A stretch of DNA of 64,000 bases from Candidatus Zixiibacteriota bacterium (GCA_036480375.1 JAZGGI010000012.1:1-64000), one strand, 5' to 3'; positions 24,997 to 34,220 are shown, counted from the first letter of the stretch. Notes: generated by a model from the sequence alone, not told the origin. Translations and numbers: made by a program.

Positions 24997-26190
24997 TTAT
25001 ACTTGAGGCATATGTTTTGCGAGGATGTCGAGATACTTATATCCGCTTCCGGTTACAAATATCACGACCCGATCAGTCCTTTTAATAAAATTCTCCGACA
25101 ATAGTCGCTTCAATCCGGCCAGGCAGGCTCCTCCCTCGGGGGATGAAAAGATGCCTTCCCTTTGGGCCAGGTTTATTGTTTCGGTCATAATGCTTTCATC
25201 CGATACCGCTATCGCCATACCGTTGCTTTCACGAACCGCATGCAGTATCAGAAAATCCCCGACAGCTCCCGGCACTCGAAGGCCGGCCGCCAGGGTTTGG
25301 GGATTTTGCCATTCGTCGGCCGAGTTTTTCCCTTCAGCAAAAGCCTTTGGAATTGGCGCACAGCCTTCGGATTGAACCGCAATCATTTTGGGACGCCTGG
25401 AGCCGATCCAACCCATTTTTTCCATTTCATCGAAAGCCTTCCACATTCCAATAAGCCCGGTTCCTCCTCCGGTCGGATAGATTACTACCTCAGGAAGGTC
25501 AAATAAAAAATGCTCGACCAGTTCATATCCCATCGTTTTTTTGCCTTCGATTCGGTATGGCTCTTTCAAAGTTGCGATGGAAAACCAGTTTTCCTCTTTG
25601 ACCAGTTGCGCGGCCCGGAGCCCGCAATCTTTAATTGATCCTTCAACCTGCTCTATTTCGGCGCCATGATAAACGGCATCAACCAAAAAAGGCGCCGGAA
25701 CATCCATGGGCATGATTATTTTGCACTTTATTCCAGCTTTCGCGGAATAAGCGGCCAGAGCGGACCCGGCATTCCCGGCGGTAGGAATAATAACCTTGTC
25801 AATGCCAAGTTCTTTGGCTCGTGAAACCGCCATACCCAGACCGCGAGCCTTGAAAGAGCCGGTTGGATTCACAGTTTCATCTTTTAGATACAGGCCGTCA
25901 AGTCCCAGTTCACGCCCAATATTCAACGCCGGTATTAAAGGTGTCCCGCCTTCTCCAAGATTAATACAATTGAGGCTATCCTGAACCGGCAACATTTCTT
26001 GAAATCTCCACATATCAGGATTGCGTTCCGTGAGCATGGATGGCTTTAGGAGTTTTGCCGCTTTGTCACAATCATATTCAACCAGAAGCGGTCCTCCGCA
26101 CGGGCAAAGATTCATAATAGTGTTTAATTCAAATTGCGATTGGCACTTAGGACATTGTAAATATTTTGCGGCTGAATTGGTCTGCGACAT
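24997..26190 (-). CDS. thrC: threonine synthase
   Basis: A 397-residue fold-type II PLP enzyme that converts O-phosphohomoserine to threonine. The N-terminal zinc-ribbon-like motif CPKCQSQF ... CPCGGPL is typical of the short threonine synthase class. The Schiff-base lysine is in PTGSFKARGLGMAVSRA. The phosphate-binding loop is GGGTGLIG. The C-terminal TGSGYKYLDIL also fits. It is convergent with the kinase gene (two bases apart) and follows the M16 protease gene on the same strand, separated from it by a terminator. Confidence 0.9.
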   Translation of the reverse strand: MSQTNSAAKYLQCPKCQSQFELNTIMNLCPCGGPLLVEYDCDKAAKLLKPSMLTERNPDMWRFQEMLPVQDSLNCINLGEGGTPLIPALNIGRELGLDGLYLKDETVNPTGSFKARGLGMAVSRAKELGIDKVIIPTAGNAGSALAAYSAKAGIKCKIIMPMDVPAPFLVDAVYHGAEIEQVEGSIKDCGLRAAQLVKEENWFSIATLKEPYRIEGKKTMGYELVEHFLFDLPEVVIYPTGGGTGLIGMWKAFDEMEKMGWIGSRRPKMIAVQSEGCAPIPKAFAEGKNSADEWQNPQTLAAGLRVPGAVGDFLILHAVRESNGMAIAVSDESIMTETINLAQREGIFSSPEGGACLAGLKRLLSENFIKRTDRVVIFVTGSGYKYLDILAKHMPQV

Positions 26191-26249
26191 TATAACCTCA
26201 AGTTTGGAATGTACAGATGTATTTCAATGATTAAATCTTATTGCCTAAA

Positions 26250-26290
26250 ATAAAAATGGAAAGGGAAGGAGCGTTTCCTTCCCTTCCTGT
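26250..26290 (-). terminator. intrinsic terminator after the M16 protease gene
   Basis: GGAAAGGGAAGGA (26258-26270) pairs with TCCTTCCCTTCC (26277-26288) apart from one bulge. On the - strand it is followed by ATTTTTATTTTA. Confidence 0.75.
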
Positions 26291-26303
26291 TCAATTAATT
26301 TGA

Positions 26304-29015
26304 TTAAAGAGCGATAACTTCACCCAGGTTTAGCTCCTTAAGGCCTTCTTCGATCTTTTCTCTATCGCCGACTACGACAATAATCAGTTTATCGGGATGG
26401 ATATACTTTTTGGCCAAAGTCTTGGCATCATCCAGGGTAATATCCTCAACTCGTTGATTATAAGTCTTCCATGAATCAAGAGGTCTGCCAAAAGTTATCA
26501 GGTTTTGAAGTCGACGAGTAATGCCACGTAGCGATTCAAATCCCTGGGGATAGCTTTTAATGCTACCCTGCTTGCTATTGGCAAGTTCATCGTTTGATAG
26601 AGGACGGGATTCATTGATGTCGGTTATCTCTTTTACCATTTCAAAAACCGATTCTTTGGTGTATTGCGAATGAACCTGGGTTGACGCCACAAATATACCC
26701 GTTTCCCGGTTAATTTGAAATCTTGAAGAAGCCCCATAGGTATAGCCTTTATCTTCACGAAGATTCAAATTTATTCGGCTCGTAAATTGCCCTCCCAGGG
26801 GACGATTCAAGATGTTAATAGGAGTCAATAATTCAAAATCATCAAGTTCGACAGTGTTTCCCATCACAATTGCCGATTGCGCCGCGCCCGGTTTATCGAC
26901 GATGTAAATTTTGGTTTCTCCAATGGGATTCGGTGTGGGAAGCTTAGATATTGAAGCATCGCCCTTCTTCCAATCCTTAAGTACGTTATTGAGTTTCTGC
27001 TGGGCTTCACTCAGGCTGATATCACCGGCAATCACAATAGTCGCCGCATCAGCCGTATAGTAGTCATTACAAAAATTAACGATATCGTCACGGGTTATAT
27101 TCTCAAGCGTTTCCTTCGTACCGGTCCCTGAAGTGGGTTGACCGAATGGATGTGATTCGCCATATATAAGCTTTGCGAAAGTGTTATTCGCCACCGTCGT
27201 CGGGCGCGATTTCGATTGCCTTATTCGACCGAGATAGTTTTTCTTTTTGCGCTCCAATTCTTCCTCGGGGAATGATGGATTCAAAATAATATCGGCCATC
27301 AGGTCAAGTGCCGGATTAAGATTCTTCTTGAGGACATTTAGCGATATTGTCGTATTGGTTTGGCCGGAGCTGGTTCGTAAATTGGCGGCCAACATATTTA
27401 TTTCATCGCTGATCTGCAAAGATGTGCGAGAAGAAGTTCCCTCATCCAATAAATCCGCGGTTAGATTGGCCAGGCCAAATTTATCAGTCGGATCGAGATT
27501 TCTTCCTCGAATGATAGAGACGCTCATTTGAATCAGGGGCAAACGATTATCCTCGACCAGATAAATTTCGATTCCGTTTGAAAGCGTCCCCTTTTGGATT
27601 TCAGGGGGAGTAAACGATACGTCACCATCCGGTCCGGGATGGGCAGAGCGCTCGGGTAATGTTTCGGACGCCTTTAATTCACCCTGCGGAACAATATGCA
27701 ACACAACTCGGTTATTTAAATCGATATATTTTCGGGCAACTTCGTTAACACCCTCGATAGTAGCGTTTGCGTATCTATCCATATCGTATTTCAGCATATC
27801 GGGTGAACCCAAAAATGTATTATAGCTGTTCAGCGTATTGGCTCTTCCTCTAAAACCGCCTACATTTTCGAGCCTTCTAATGAAACCCGCTTCAAATGTT
27901 ATTTGCGCTTTTTTTAGTTCATCAGCAGTGATGCCTTGTTCCAGAAAAATTCTCAGTTCTTCGTTGATCGCCTGTTCCAACTCCTCAAGAGTGTGTCCGG
28001 CGCGTGCCGTAGCAATGATTTCAAAACTACTGCCTAAAGTCCGAGAGGCTTGAAAGGCAACAATGTCCTGAGCGATTTGTTTTTCATATACCAGAGATTT
28101 GTATAGTCGCGAAGTTCTTCCGCTGCTCAGAGCCGATGCAATAATGTCCATCTCTCCGTCTCCCGGAGCGTAATAAGGCGGAGAAAACCACGCATAATAA
28201 AGGCGGGGTAATTGCACATTATCTTCATATACCGTCCTTTTTTCACCGTTCAATATGGGCGTATATATTTGCAGGCGTTCAATCGGAGGGCCGGGGGGGA
28301 TAGGAGCGAAATACTTCTCTACCAATGCCCTGGCTTTATCCTGAGAAAAATCTCCGGCTATACATAATGAGGCGTTGTTGGGAGCGTAATACATTCTGAA
28401 GAATTCTTTGGCATTCTCCAGCGTCGCGGCAGTTAGGTCATCCAGACTTCCGATAACCGTCCAGGAATACGGGTGGTCGGGCGGGTAGAGCATACTGAGT
28501 TTTATTTCATTGGCTCGGCCATAAGGCTGATTATCAACGCCCTGACGTCTTTCATTCTTAACGACATCCTTTTGAGTATCCATACGTTCCTGTGTCAAAG
28601 CGTCGAGCAAATAACCCATGCGATCGGATTCCATCGCCAGGGCCAACTCCAGATAATTGCTGGGGACATTTTCCCAGTAATTCGTACGGTCATTTGATGT
28701 TGATCCGTTGACGGCCCCACCAATTGACTGCAAAGGTTCGAAATACTCATCGTCAAATTGAGGGCTGCCTTGAAACATCAAATGCTCAAAAAGATGGGCA
28801 AAGCCGGTTCTTCCGGGTTTCTCATTTTTGGATGCGACATTGTACCAGATATTTACGGAGACCATTGGGATGGCATGATCCTCGTGCAGGATCACATCAA
28901 GTCCGTTGGGCAGAGTGTATTTCTCGAATTTTAGTTCCGGTGTATCACCGGCGAACACGGAAACTGAGAATAGCATCAAACAGATAATTAATGCTGAGAA
29001 CTTAAACTTTACCAT
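26304..29015 (-). CDS. exported M16-family zinc protease, two-domain form
   Basis: A 903-residue secreted pitrilysin-family protein with a signal peptide (MVKFKFSALIICLMLFSVSVFAG). The N-terminal M16 unit has the inverted zinc motif HLFEH (about residue 74) and the downstream Glu in VVKNERRQG. The C-terminal M16 unit begins around residue 480 and has lost the motif (LANLTADLLDEG), as in other fused PqqL/YmxG-like proteins where one half is catalytic and the other closes the chamber. GGCAAGGAG precedes the ATG. It probably degrades peptides in the periplasm. It has its own terminator. Confidence 0.88.
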   Translation of the reverse strand: MVKFKFSALIICLMLFSVSVFAGDTPELKFEKYTLPNGLDVILHEDHAIPMVSVNIWYNVASKNEKPGRTGFAHLFEHLMFQGSPQFDDEYFEPLQSIGGAVNGSTSNDRTNYWENVPSNYLELALAMESDRMGYLLDALTQERMDTQKDVVKNERRQGVDNQPYGRANEIKLSMLYPPDHPYSWTVIGSLDDLTAATLENAKEFFRMYYAPNNASLCIAGDFSQDKARALVEKYFAPIPPGPPIERLQIYTPILNGEKRTVYEDNVQLPRLYYAWFSPPYYAPGDGEMDIIASALSSGRTSRLYKSLVYEKQIAQDIVAFQASRTLGSSFEIIATARAGHTLEELEQAINEELRIFLEQGITADELKKAQITFEAGFIRRLENVGGFRGRANTLNSYNTFLGSPDMLKYDMDRYANATIEGVNEVARKYIDLNNRVVLHIVPQGELKASETLPERSAHPGPDGDVSFTPPEIQKGTLSNGIEIYLVEDNRLPLIQMSVSIIRGRNLDPTDKFGLANLTADLLDEGTSSRTSLQISDEINMLAANLRTSSGQTNTTISLNVLKKNLNPALDLMADIILNPSFPEEELERKKKNYLGRIRQSKSRPTTVANNTFAKLIYGESHPFGQPTSGTGTKETLENITRDDIVNFCNDYYTADAATIVIAGDISLSEAQQKLNNVLKDWKKGDASISKLPTPNPIGETKIYIVDKPGAAQSAIVMGNTVELDDFELLTPINILNRPLGGQFTSRINLNLREDKGYTYGASSRFQINRETGIFVASTQVHSQYTKESVFEMVKEITDINESRPLSNDELANSKQGSIKSYPQGFESLRGITRRLQNLITFGRPLDSWKTYNQRVEDITLDDAKTLAKKYIHPDKLIIVVVGDREKIEEGLKELNLGEVIAL

Positions 29016-29359
29016 GATGACTCCTTGCCGTTAAATTAATCCTGGTATGGGTCTGAACAGATTGTTTATATATCGATATGTCCATAATAAAACTATGCCA
29101 ACGTGTCAAAGTGCATTATACAAATCAAGAAAATATTAAGGAAAGAATGTAGCAAATTATCCATAAAATTGCAAAGAGTATATGGAATTTTTGACGGCTT
29201 TTTGGGGATTTAATTTAAATCCTATGAACGATTCTCGGACCATTCGGTTTGAATTTCCACGCTTAAGAGCTTATCAAGTCGGGAAATATATGGCAGGAGT
29301 CTTGACTTAATCGTCCGCCGCTCCTGCCCAACTTTACCATATCTTATAGAAACAAGTGG
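29016..29359. other. intergenic region between two - strand genes
   Basis: 344 AT-rich bases. A TTGACA box (- strand, 29104-29109) lies about 95 bp ahead of the protease start, with only a poor -10 (TATGGA) at 17-bp spacing. A long-loop inverted repeat near 29292-29328 is given separately. No gene seen. Confidence 0.45.
29292..29328 (-). terminator. inverted repeat downstream of the 29360-30364 gene
   Basis: A perfect 8-bp pair GGCAGGAG (29292-29299) / CTCCTGCC (29321-29328) with a 21-nt loop. On the - strand it is followed by ATATATTT. It could end the transcript of the repeat-containing membrane protein, but the loop is long and the T run poor. Confidence 0.35.
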
Positions 29360-30364
29360 TCAAAATGTCGATATCCAGTTTCTCAATTCTTGCCACTCCT
29401 GATATTCCTTATCGTTTATGATTATACGGGGTATTTTTCCGTCATGAATATCTGAATACCCTGAAGCGCCCCCAGCTTCGGGTTTCTTGAAAAATGACGA
29501 AACTCTTTTTGAACCTATTAACAGCCATGTGTTAGATAAAATCCATACAATACCGATTATTATGTCTATTACCTGATATGACACCGGTGTCATGTCCATG
29601 AGGAATTCAAATATTCCTTGGATCCCCAATTTAATAATTGATTCAAAGATGGCAAACGACATTGCCGATGTTCCGATCCCGAGCCCGAGCAGTAATGATA
29701 CAAACTTCTTCTTGATCTTCCACTTCCTGATAACAAATTGATACAATGTTTCGACGATACCGTCGTAAAAAACTCCTCTTCTCTTAAGAATTAGACTGTC
29801 ATCCGTGTTTTCAATATCAAATTTACTCGGGCATTCTCCGGCAACACGGAGAAAGACTTCTTTAATTCTGTCTTCGGGAAATCCCGTATCCGATGCGAGC
29901 CATCTCGAAGACAGCCATCTTTTCCTGCGATTCTCATAATAGTTATCGATAATTTTGATAATGATGAAATCCCCGGGGTATTTGTCGGCCAGTGTGAAGA
30001 GTCCTTTGATTTTTGGCATGTCTTTGAAATGTATTAACTGGAGAACGGCGTGATCCTCATAGACCTCATCGACGAATTTCTGTGGATTTGTCTCAGCAAT
30101 GATATGAAATACCTTCTTGATTTTGCTTTCCTGCAACGCCGTGGCAAAGGCAAAAACGCCCGAATGCAGCCTGGTCTTTTCCTGCTTGGTAATATAATAA
30201 TCAACCAAGGAAATAATGATGCGATCATCGGGATAGAGTATACACATATTACTTAGCTCCAACGTTGTACAGGTTTCCAGATTCACGCCTCTGAAGAGTA
30301 ATAAGTGGTTGGACTCGTCTGGCTCAGTGATGAACTTTTCTGGGTAATTTATGGCGGTGCGCAT
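29360..30364 (-). CDS. membrane protein with two internal ~80-residue repeats, unknown function
   Basis: A 334-residue protein I do not recognise. Residues about 20-105 and 106-190 are two copies of one module. YPDDRIIISLVDYYITKQEK ... ESKIKKVFHIIAETNPQKF aligns with YPGDFIIIKIIDNYYENRRK ... EDRIKEVFLRVAGECPSKF, and NHLLLFRGVNLE aligns with AVLQLIHFKDMP. A third half-copy starts near 191. Two membrane helices follow (about 223-245 and 258-282, the second being IDIIIGIVWILSNTWLLIG), then a soluble tail. The 5' end overlaps a + strand ORF by 60 bp, which is unusual for two genuine genes; the repeat argues that this start is right. Confidence 0.6.
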   Translation of the reverse strand: MRTAINYPEKFITEPDESNHLLLFRGVNLETCTTLELSNMCILYPDDRIIISLVDYYITKQEKTRLHSGVFAFATALQESKIKKVFHIIAETNPQKFVDEVYEDHAVLQLIHFKDMPKIKGLFTLADKYPGDFIIIKIIDNYYENRRKRWLSSRWLASDTGFPEDRIKEVFLRVAGECPSKFDIENTDDSLILKRRGVFYDGIVETLYQFVIRKWKIKKKFVSLLLGLGIGTSAMSFAIFESIIKLGIQGIFEFLMDMTPVSYQVIDIIIGIVWILSNTWLLIGSKRVSSFFKKPEAGGASGYSDIHDGKIPRIIINDKEYQEWQELRNWISTF

Positions 30365-30562
30365 TGTCCAAGCGAATTATCCATACTTTTGGATTTACCC
30401 TTACACTATGTTGATCAACTCGTAAAGGATATGGTGGCGGAGGGTATTCTTGAAAGATTTGATGAAAAACTCCCTCATGGCATCCAATATAGGGAAAACC
30501 AAAAGCCAGTTCGAATTGCTAAGTCATCGCCGATTGAATACATTGGTTTACTTGCCGGATAG
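30305..30562 (+). CDS. small winged-helix-like protein
   Basis: An 85-residue ORF. Residues about 12-55 (FWVIYGGAHCPSELSILL ... YVDQLVKDMVAEGILERF) fit a helix-turn-helix with a following wing, the look of short MarR- or ArsR-like DNA-binding proteins. It opens right after a stop with GTG at 30305 and has no alternative start before the helix-turn-helix. It overlaps the divergent - strand gene by 60 bp, so one of the two starts may be wrong. The next + gene begins 57 bp downstream. Confidence 0.4.
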   Translation: MVGLVWLSDELFWVIYGGAHCPSELSILLDLPLHYVDQLVKDMVAEGILERFDEKLPHGIQYRENQKPVRIAKSSPIEYIGLLAG

Positions 30563-30619
30563 ATATTTTCCTCAGTCATTTAAAATTGCATTATCCCTGA
30601 AGAGGAGGGGGAAATTAGC

Positions 30620-31339
30620 GTGGCAATTCCATATGTTCCGTTTGTTGGGATTTTTATTGGTGCGGTATTGGGCTTATTATATGACTTCAAAACAAATCCC
30701 GAGGAAAATATATCCGGTTTTAGTTTTACTCAATTAGTAATTAGAGATCCATTCGCGATACTCCTTTTTTCTTTCAGAAGGGCAGGTTTACCAATTATTG
30801 TTTTATTTATCTCGCTTATAATTAAGGATGGACTCATTGAATGGCCACATTGGAATAATCTATTAGTTTTGATGCCCGGTGCCGTGGCAGGATTCTACCA
30901 ATCGCCGTTATTATTTCGAATTATCAATCTGTTTATAAAATTTAAAAAACCAAAATCGCATTCCTATATAACAAAGAGCTTAACCGATTATGTTTATCGT
31001 GAACGCAAATACCTAATCCAGAAAGCCTATGAATTACGCAGGTATGAGGTCATGAAAGTTTATGGTATGCCGGGAGATATTGGACGAGAAAAAAGAAAAA
31101 AGGCCAGACAGTTATATGAATTGAATAAGGTTCACCTTGCTCAAAGATTCGGCAAAGACCGGATTCGCAAAACAAATGAATTTACCGAACAATTGGATTT
31201 GTTATTTGGGCATCTGGGATGTGTTGAATTTTCTAAAAGAATGGAAGACGAAATCGACTTTGCCTGGGATGGCATAGAAAGACGATCCAATTCTGATCCG
31301 GATGAAGACTCACCCAAGAGACGAAAACTTGACGATTAA
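30620..31339 (+). CDS. hypothetical inner-membrane protein, 239 residues
   Basis: Unrecognised. GTG start with AGAGGAGG ahead. Three hydrophobic helices (about 4-22, 54-72 and 78-100) are followed by a basic, helical cytoplasmic domain (VYRERKYLIQKAYELRRYEV) and an acidic/basic hydrophilic tail (GIERRSNSDPDEDSPKRRK). It probably forms an operon with the winged-helix-like ORF. Confidence 0.55.
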   Translation: MAIPYVPFVGIFIGAVLGLLYDFKTNPEENISGFSFTQLVIRDPFAILLFSFRRAGLPIIVLFISLIIKDGLIEWPHWNNLLVLMPGAVAGFYQSPLLFRIINLFIKFKKPKSHSYITKSLTDYVYRERKYLIQKAYELRRYEVMKVYGMPGDIGREKRKKARQLYELNKVHLAQRFGKDRIRKTNEFTEQLDLLFGHLGCVEFSKRMEDEIDFAWDGIERRSNSDPDEDSPKRRKLDD

Positions 31340-31636
31340 ACCAACCGATGGTCTATGGCATTTAACAATCACGCATTTTTTGTTGATGAGGGCACGATTT
31401 GACAACGTGAAGAATCCCCCTTTTCCCCAGGCCCACGCTGATAATAGAAATTAAATAGATCGGTTCGAGGAGTGGATATTATATTTTAAACCGCCCGCAT
31501 GGAGGAATGGACGGTTTGGATATTAAAGGCAAATATTTCCACACACATTATGCCACATAGTAACTCTGTGGCAATAAAAACTTTAAATAGTACCTTTAAG
31601 TATCCATTGCAATTTATTGTATATCAATAATTTAAA

Positions 31637-31718
31637 TGCGGAAGGGGGGATTTGAACCCCCACGAGTTTCCCCGCCACCCCCTCAAGATGGTGCGTCTAC
31701 CGATTCCGCCACTTCCGC
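31637..31718 (-). tRNA. tRNA-Leu (anticodon GAG)
   Basis: The - strand sequence folds into an 82-nt class II tRNA. The acceptor stem is GCGGAAG/CTTCCGC with discriminator A. The D arm is GGCGGAATCGGTAGACGC. The anticodon arm is CCATC-TTGAGGG-GGTGG with GAG at positions 34-36. There is a long variable arm (CGGGGAAACTCG) and a T arm GGGGGTTCAAATCCCCC. CCA is not encoded. It lies 17 bp after secG on the same strand, the gene order also known from Escherichia coli (secG-leuU, same anticodon). Confidence 0.95.
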
Positions 31719-31735
31719 ATTAATATAATCTTATC

Positions 31736-32155
31736 TTACTGGGAATCAGGCACCGGGTCTTCCGCGGGGGGAATATTGAAAATATCCTCGGCCGCCTCGC
31801 CCTGCTGTTGTACTGCCTCAGTCGCCTGCTGCTGCGCGGCCGCTTCCTGCTGACGTTGCATATCTTCCTGGGCCTCTCGGGTTACGGCCGATTCGCCGGG
31901 AAGAACCGTCGAAGCTCCGCCACGCCCGGCCGACATCAACGACAGCCCCAGGCATGATACCATATAAAATACCGCCAGAAACGTCGTCGCCCTGGATAAA
32001 AACGAAGCGGCGCCGCGACCGCCGAACACCGCTCCCGAAAGAGCGCCGCCGCCGAACGCGCCGGCCAGTCCTTCACCCTTCGCCGACTGCATCAAAACCA
32101 CGATAATTAGCAGAATGCAGATTACCACATGAATCATAATCATAATTGTAAACAC
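31736..32155 (-). CDS. secG: preprotein translocase subunit SecG
   Basis: A 139-residue SecG. The first hydrophobic helix is IMIMIHVVICILLIIVVLMQ, followed by the family loop SAKGEGLAGAFGGG ... FGGRGAASFLSRAT and a second helix (TFLAVFYMVSCLGLSLM). The C-terminal tail (about 60 residues, Gln/Ala/Glu-rich, QQEAAAQQQATEAVQQQ) is longer than usual. It lies 15 bp after tpiA and before tRNA-Leu, at the distal end of the glycolysis operon. It acts with SecYE in the inner membrane. Confidence 0.92.
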   Translation of the reverse strand: MFTIMIMIHVVICILLIIVVLMQSAKGEGLAGAFGGGALSGAVFGGRGAASFLSRATTFLAVFYMVSCLGLSLMSAGRGGASTVLPGESAVTREAQEDMQRQQEAAAQQQATEAVQQQGEAAEDIFNIPPAEDPVPDSQ

Positions 32156-32170
32156 CGTTTGTACCTCCGG

Positions 32171-32929
32171 TTATTTCATCATCGCCTTGACAATCGCCGC
32201 GAATTCATCCGCTTTCAAACTGGCTCCGCCTATCAGCGCGCCGTCAATATTTTCTTTGGCAAATAATCCTTCGGCGTTCGATGATTTCACCGACCCGCCA
32301 TACAGAATCGACACCTCTTCAGCAATCGTCTTATCGAATTTATCGGCCAGAAGCTTACGGATATGAACGTGAACTTCTTCAGCCTGCTCCGGCGACGCCG
32401 TCTTGCCGGTTCCTATAGCCCAAACCGGTTCATACGCAATCACCGTCTTTTCCAAATCTTTCTCAGAAAAAGAATCGAGCGAGCCGTAAATTTGCTCCTC
32501 GATCACGTTTTCCATTTTCCCCGCTTCTCTCTGCTCCAGAGTCTCACCAACGCAAACAATCGGAATCAGTCCCGCTTCCAAAGCCTTTTTGGCCTTGCCA
32601 TTAACCGCTTTATCCGTTTCCGCAAACAGAATCCGTCTCTCAGAGTGGCCCAATATAACATAGGTGCATCCGCTTGTCAACAGCATTTCAGCCGAGATCT
32701 CGCCGGTATAAGCCCCCGAATCGGCTTCGTGCATTGTTTGTCCGCCAACTTTTATCTCACTGTCCTTGAGTAGCATAGAAACTTCAGTTAAAGCAGTGAA
32801 TGCAGGACAAACAAGGACGATCGGGTCTTTGACCAGACCCACTTCACTTTTGATACCATCCGCCAGCGCCCTGGCTTCGACGATGGTTTTATTCATTTTC
32901 CAGTTACCGGCTATTATTTTCTGTCTCAC
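32171..32929 (-). CDS. tpiA: triosephosphate isomerase
   Basis: A 252-residue TIM barrel interconverting dihydroxyacetone phosphate and glyceraldehyde 3-phosphate. Active-site residues are present: Lys in GNWKMNK, His in ILGHSERR and Glu in AYEPVWAIGTG. The phosphate loop is YGGSVKSSN and the C-terminal GALIGGASLKADEF. The length matches the family. It is co-directional with pgk (22 bp upstream) and secG (15 bp downstream). Confidence 0.96.
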   Translation of the reverse strand: MRQKIIAGNWKMNKTIVEARALADGIKSEVGLVKDPIVLVCPAFTALTEVSMLLKDSEIKVGGQTMHEADSGAYTGEISAEMLLTSGCTYVILGHSERRILFAETDKAVNGKAKKALEAGLIPIVCVGETLEQREAGKMENVIEEQIYGSLDSFSEKDLEKTVIAYEPVWAIGTGKTASPEQAEEVHVHIRKLLADKFDKTIAEEVSILYGGSVKSSNAEGLFAKENIDGALIGGASLKADEFAAIVKAMMK

Positions 32930-32951
32930 ATCAAACTCCTTTTACGGCTAT

Positions 32952-34148
32952 TTAGGCGTCGGTCAGAGCGGCTATTCCGGGTAGAGTTTTGCCTTCCAGA
33001 AATTCGAGCGAAGCCCCTCCCCCGGTCGATATATGCGAAATCCTGTCTTTGACGCCGGCCTTGATAGCCGCCGCCGAAGAGTCGCCTCCCCCGATTATTG
33101 AAACCGCTCCGTTATCGGTCGCCTGCGCCAATTGACCCGCCAATCCTATCGTACCCAACGAAAACTTCTCAACCTCAAAAACACCCATAGGACCGTTCCA
33201 GACGATGGTTTTGGATGACGCGATAATCTCGGAAAACTTCTTCAATGTTTCCGGCCCGATATCGAGTCCTTTCATTCCGGTCGGGATATCATCGACATTG
33301 ACGACCATCACATCGGCATCTTCGGCCAGTTCATCGGCAACGATACAATCGGTGGGAATCACAAAATTGACAGAGCTATTTTTGGCTTTTTCCAGAATGT
33401 TTTTGGCCAGGTCGAGTTTATTTTCTTCGAGGAGCGAATCACCGATTTCTTCGCCCATTGCTTTTAAAAAAGTAAACATCATGCCGCCGCCGATTAATAA
33501 ATTATCGACTTTGTTAAAGAGATTATTGATGACATCTATTTTGCCCGAAATTTTGGCTCCTCCGAGAATAGCGGTAAAGGGCTTTTCCGGTGACGCTAAC
33601 GCTTGCCCCAGATATTTCAATTCCTTTTCAATTAAAAACCCCGCCGCCGCTTTTTCGAAGAATTTGGCAACGCCTTCGGTTGAGGCGTGAGCTCGATGAG
33701 CGGTTCCAAAAGCGTCATTTACATACATATCCGCCAGCGCGGCCAGCTTTTTGGCAAAATCGGAATCATTTTCGGTTTCTTCTTTATGATAACGGAGGTT
33801 TTCCAGCAGGAGACATTGGCCGTCCTGAAGATCGGATGCCTTTTGATCGGCTTCAGTTCCAATACAATCGGATGCGAATTTTACCGGCTTGCCCAAAAGG
33901 TCAGCCAGATGTTCGGCCACGGGACGCAGGCTCATTTCCGGAACGATTTTTCCCCTGGGGCGCCCCAGATGGCTGCACAGGATGACCCGTCCGCTATCGC
34001 CCAAAATTTTCTTTACGGTTGGAAGCGAGGCGACAATTCGGGTATCATCGGTTATTTTTTGATTGGCATCCAGGGGAACATTATAATCGACCCGAACGAG
34101 TACTTTTTTCCCCGAATAGTCTATATCCCTGATTGTCAGCTTATTCAT
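32952..34148 (-). CDS. pgk: phosphoglycerate kinase
   Basis: A 398-residue kinase (1,3-bisphosphoglycerate plus ADP to 3-phosphoglycerate plus ATP). Signature segments are KKVLVRVDYNVPLD, LCSHLGRPRG, LLLENLRYHKEE, FVNDAFGTAHRAHAST-like (here YVNDAFGTAHRAHAS), GGAKISGKI and ISTGGGASLEFLEGK. The start is the ATG at 34148 with GAGGTGG ahead; an in-frame codon at 34163 would add five residues without benefit. A strong hairpin lies between gap and this gene. Confidence 0.96.
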   Translation of the reverse strand: MNKLTIRDIDYSGKKVLVRVDYNVPLDANQKITDDTRIVASLPTVKKILGDSGRVILCSHLGRPRGKIVPEMSLRPVAEHLADLLGKPVKFASDCIGTEADQKASDLQDGQCLLLENLRYHKEETENDSDFAKKLAALADMYVNDAFGTAHRAHASTEGVAKFFEKAAAGFLIEKELKYLGQALASPEKPFTAILGGAKISGKIDVINNLFNKVDNLLIGGGMMFTFLKAMGEEIGDSLLEENKLDLAKNILEKAKNSSVNFVIPTDCIVADELAEDADVMVVNVDDIPTGMKGLDIGPETLKKFSEIIASSKTIVWNGPMGVFEVEKFSLGTIGLAGQLAQATDNGAVSIIGGGDSSAAAIKAGVKDRISHISTGGGASLEFLEGKTLPGIAALTDA

Positions 34149-34164
34149 AACCACCTCATACAAA

Positions 34165-34191
34165 CCGCCCGACGTATCATACGTCAGGCGG
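34165..34191 (-). promoter_or_regulatory. strong hairpin between gap and pgk
   Basis: CCGCC-C-GACGTA-tca-TACGTC-A-GGCGG forms an 11-bp stem with one mismatch and a 3-nt loop, located between the gap stop (34221) and the pgk ribosome-binding site. The - strand T run after it is short (TTTG). It is more likely an mRNA-processing or 3'-end-protecting element, or a partial terminator that sets gap/pgk ratios, than a full terminator. Confidence 0.5.
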
Positions 34192-34220
34192 CTTTATGTA
34201 TTATTTCACGGAGGAAAAGA

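Noticed and set aside
31540-31620. Hairpin TGCCACA / TGTGGCA as the terminator after tRNA-Leu
   Set aside because: The stem is present, but neither strand has a T run after it and its distance from the tRNA is large; not called.
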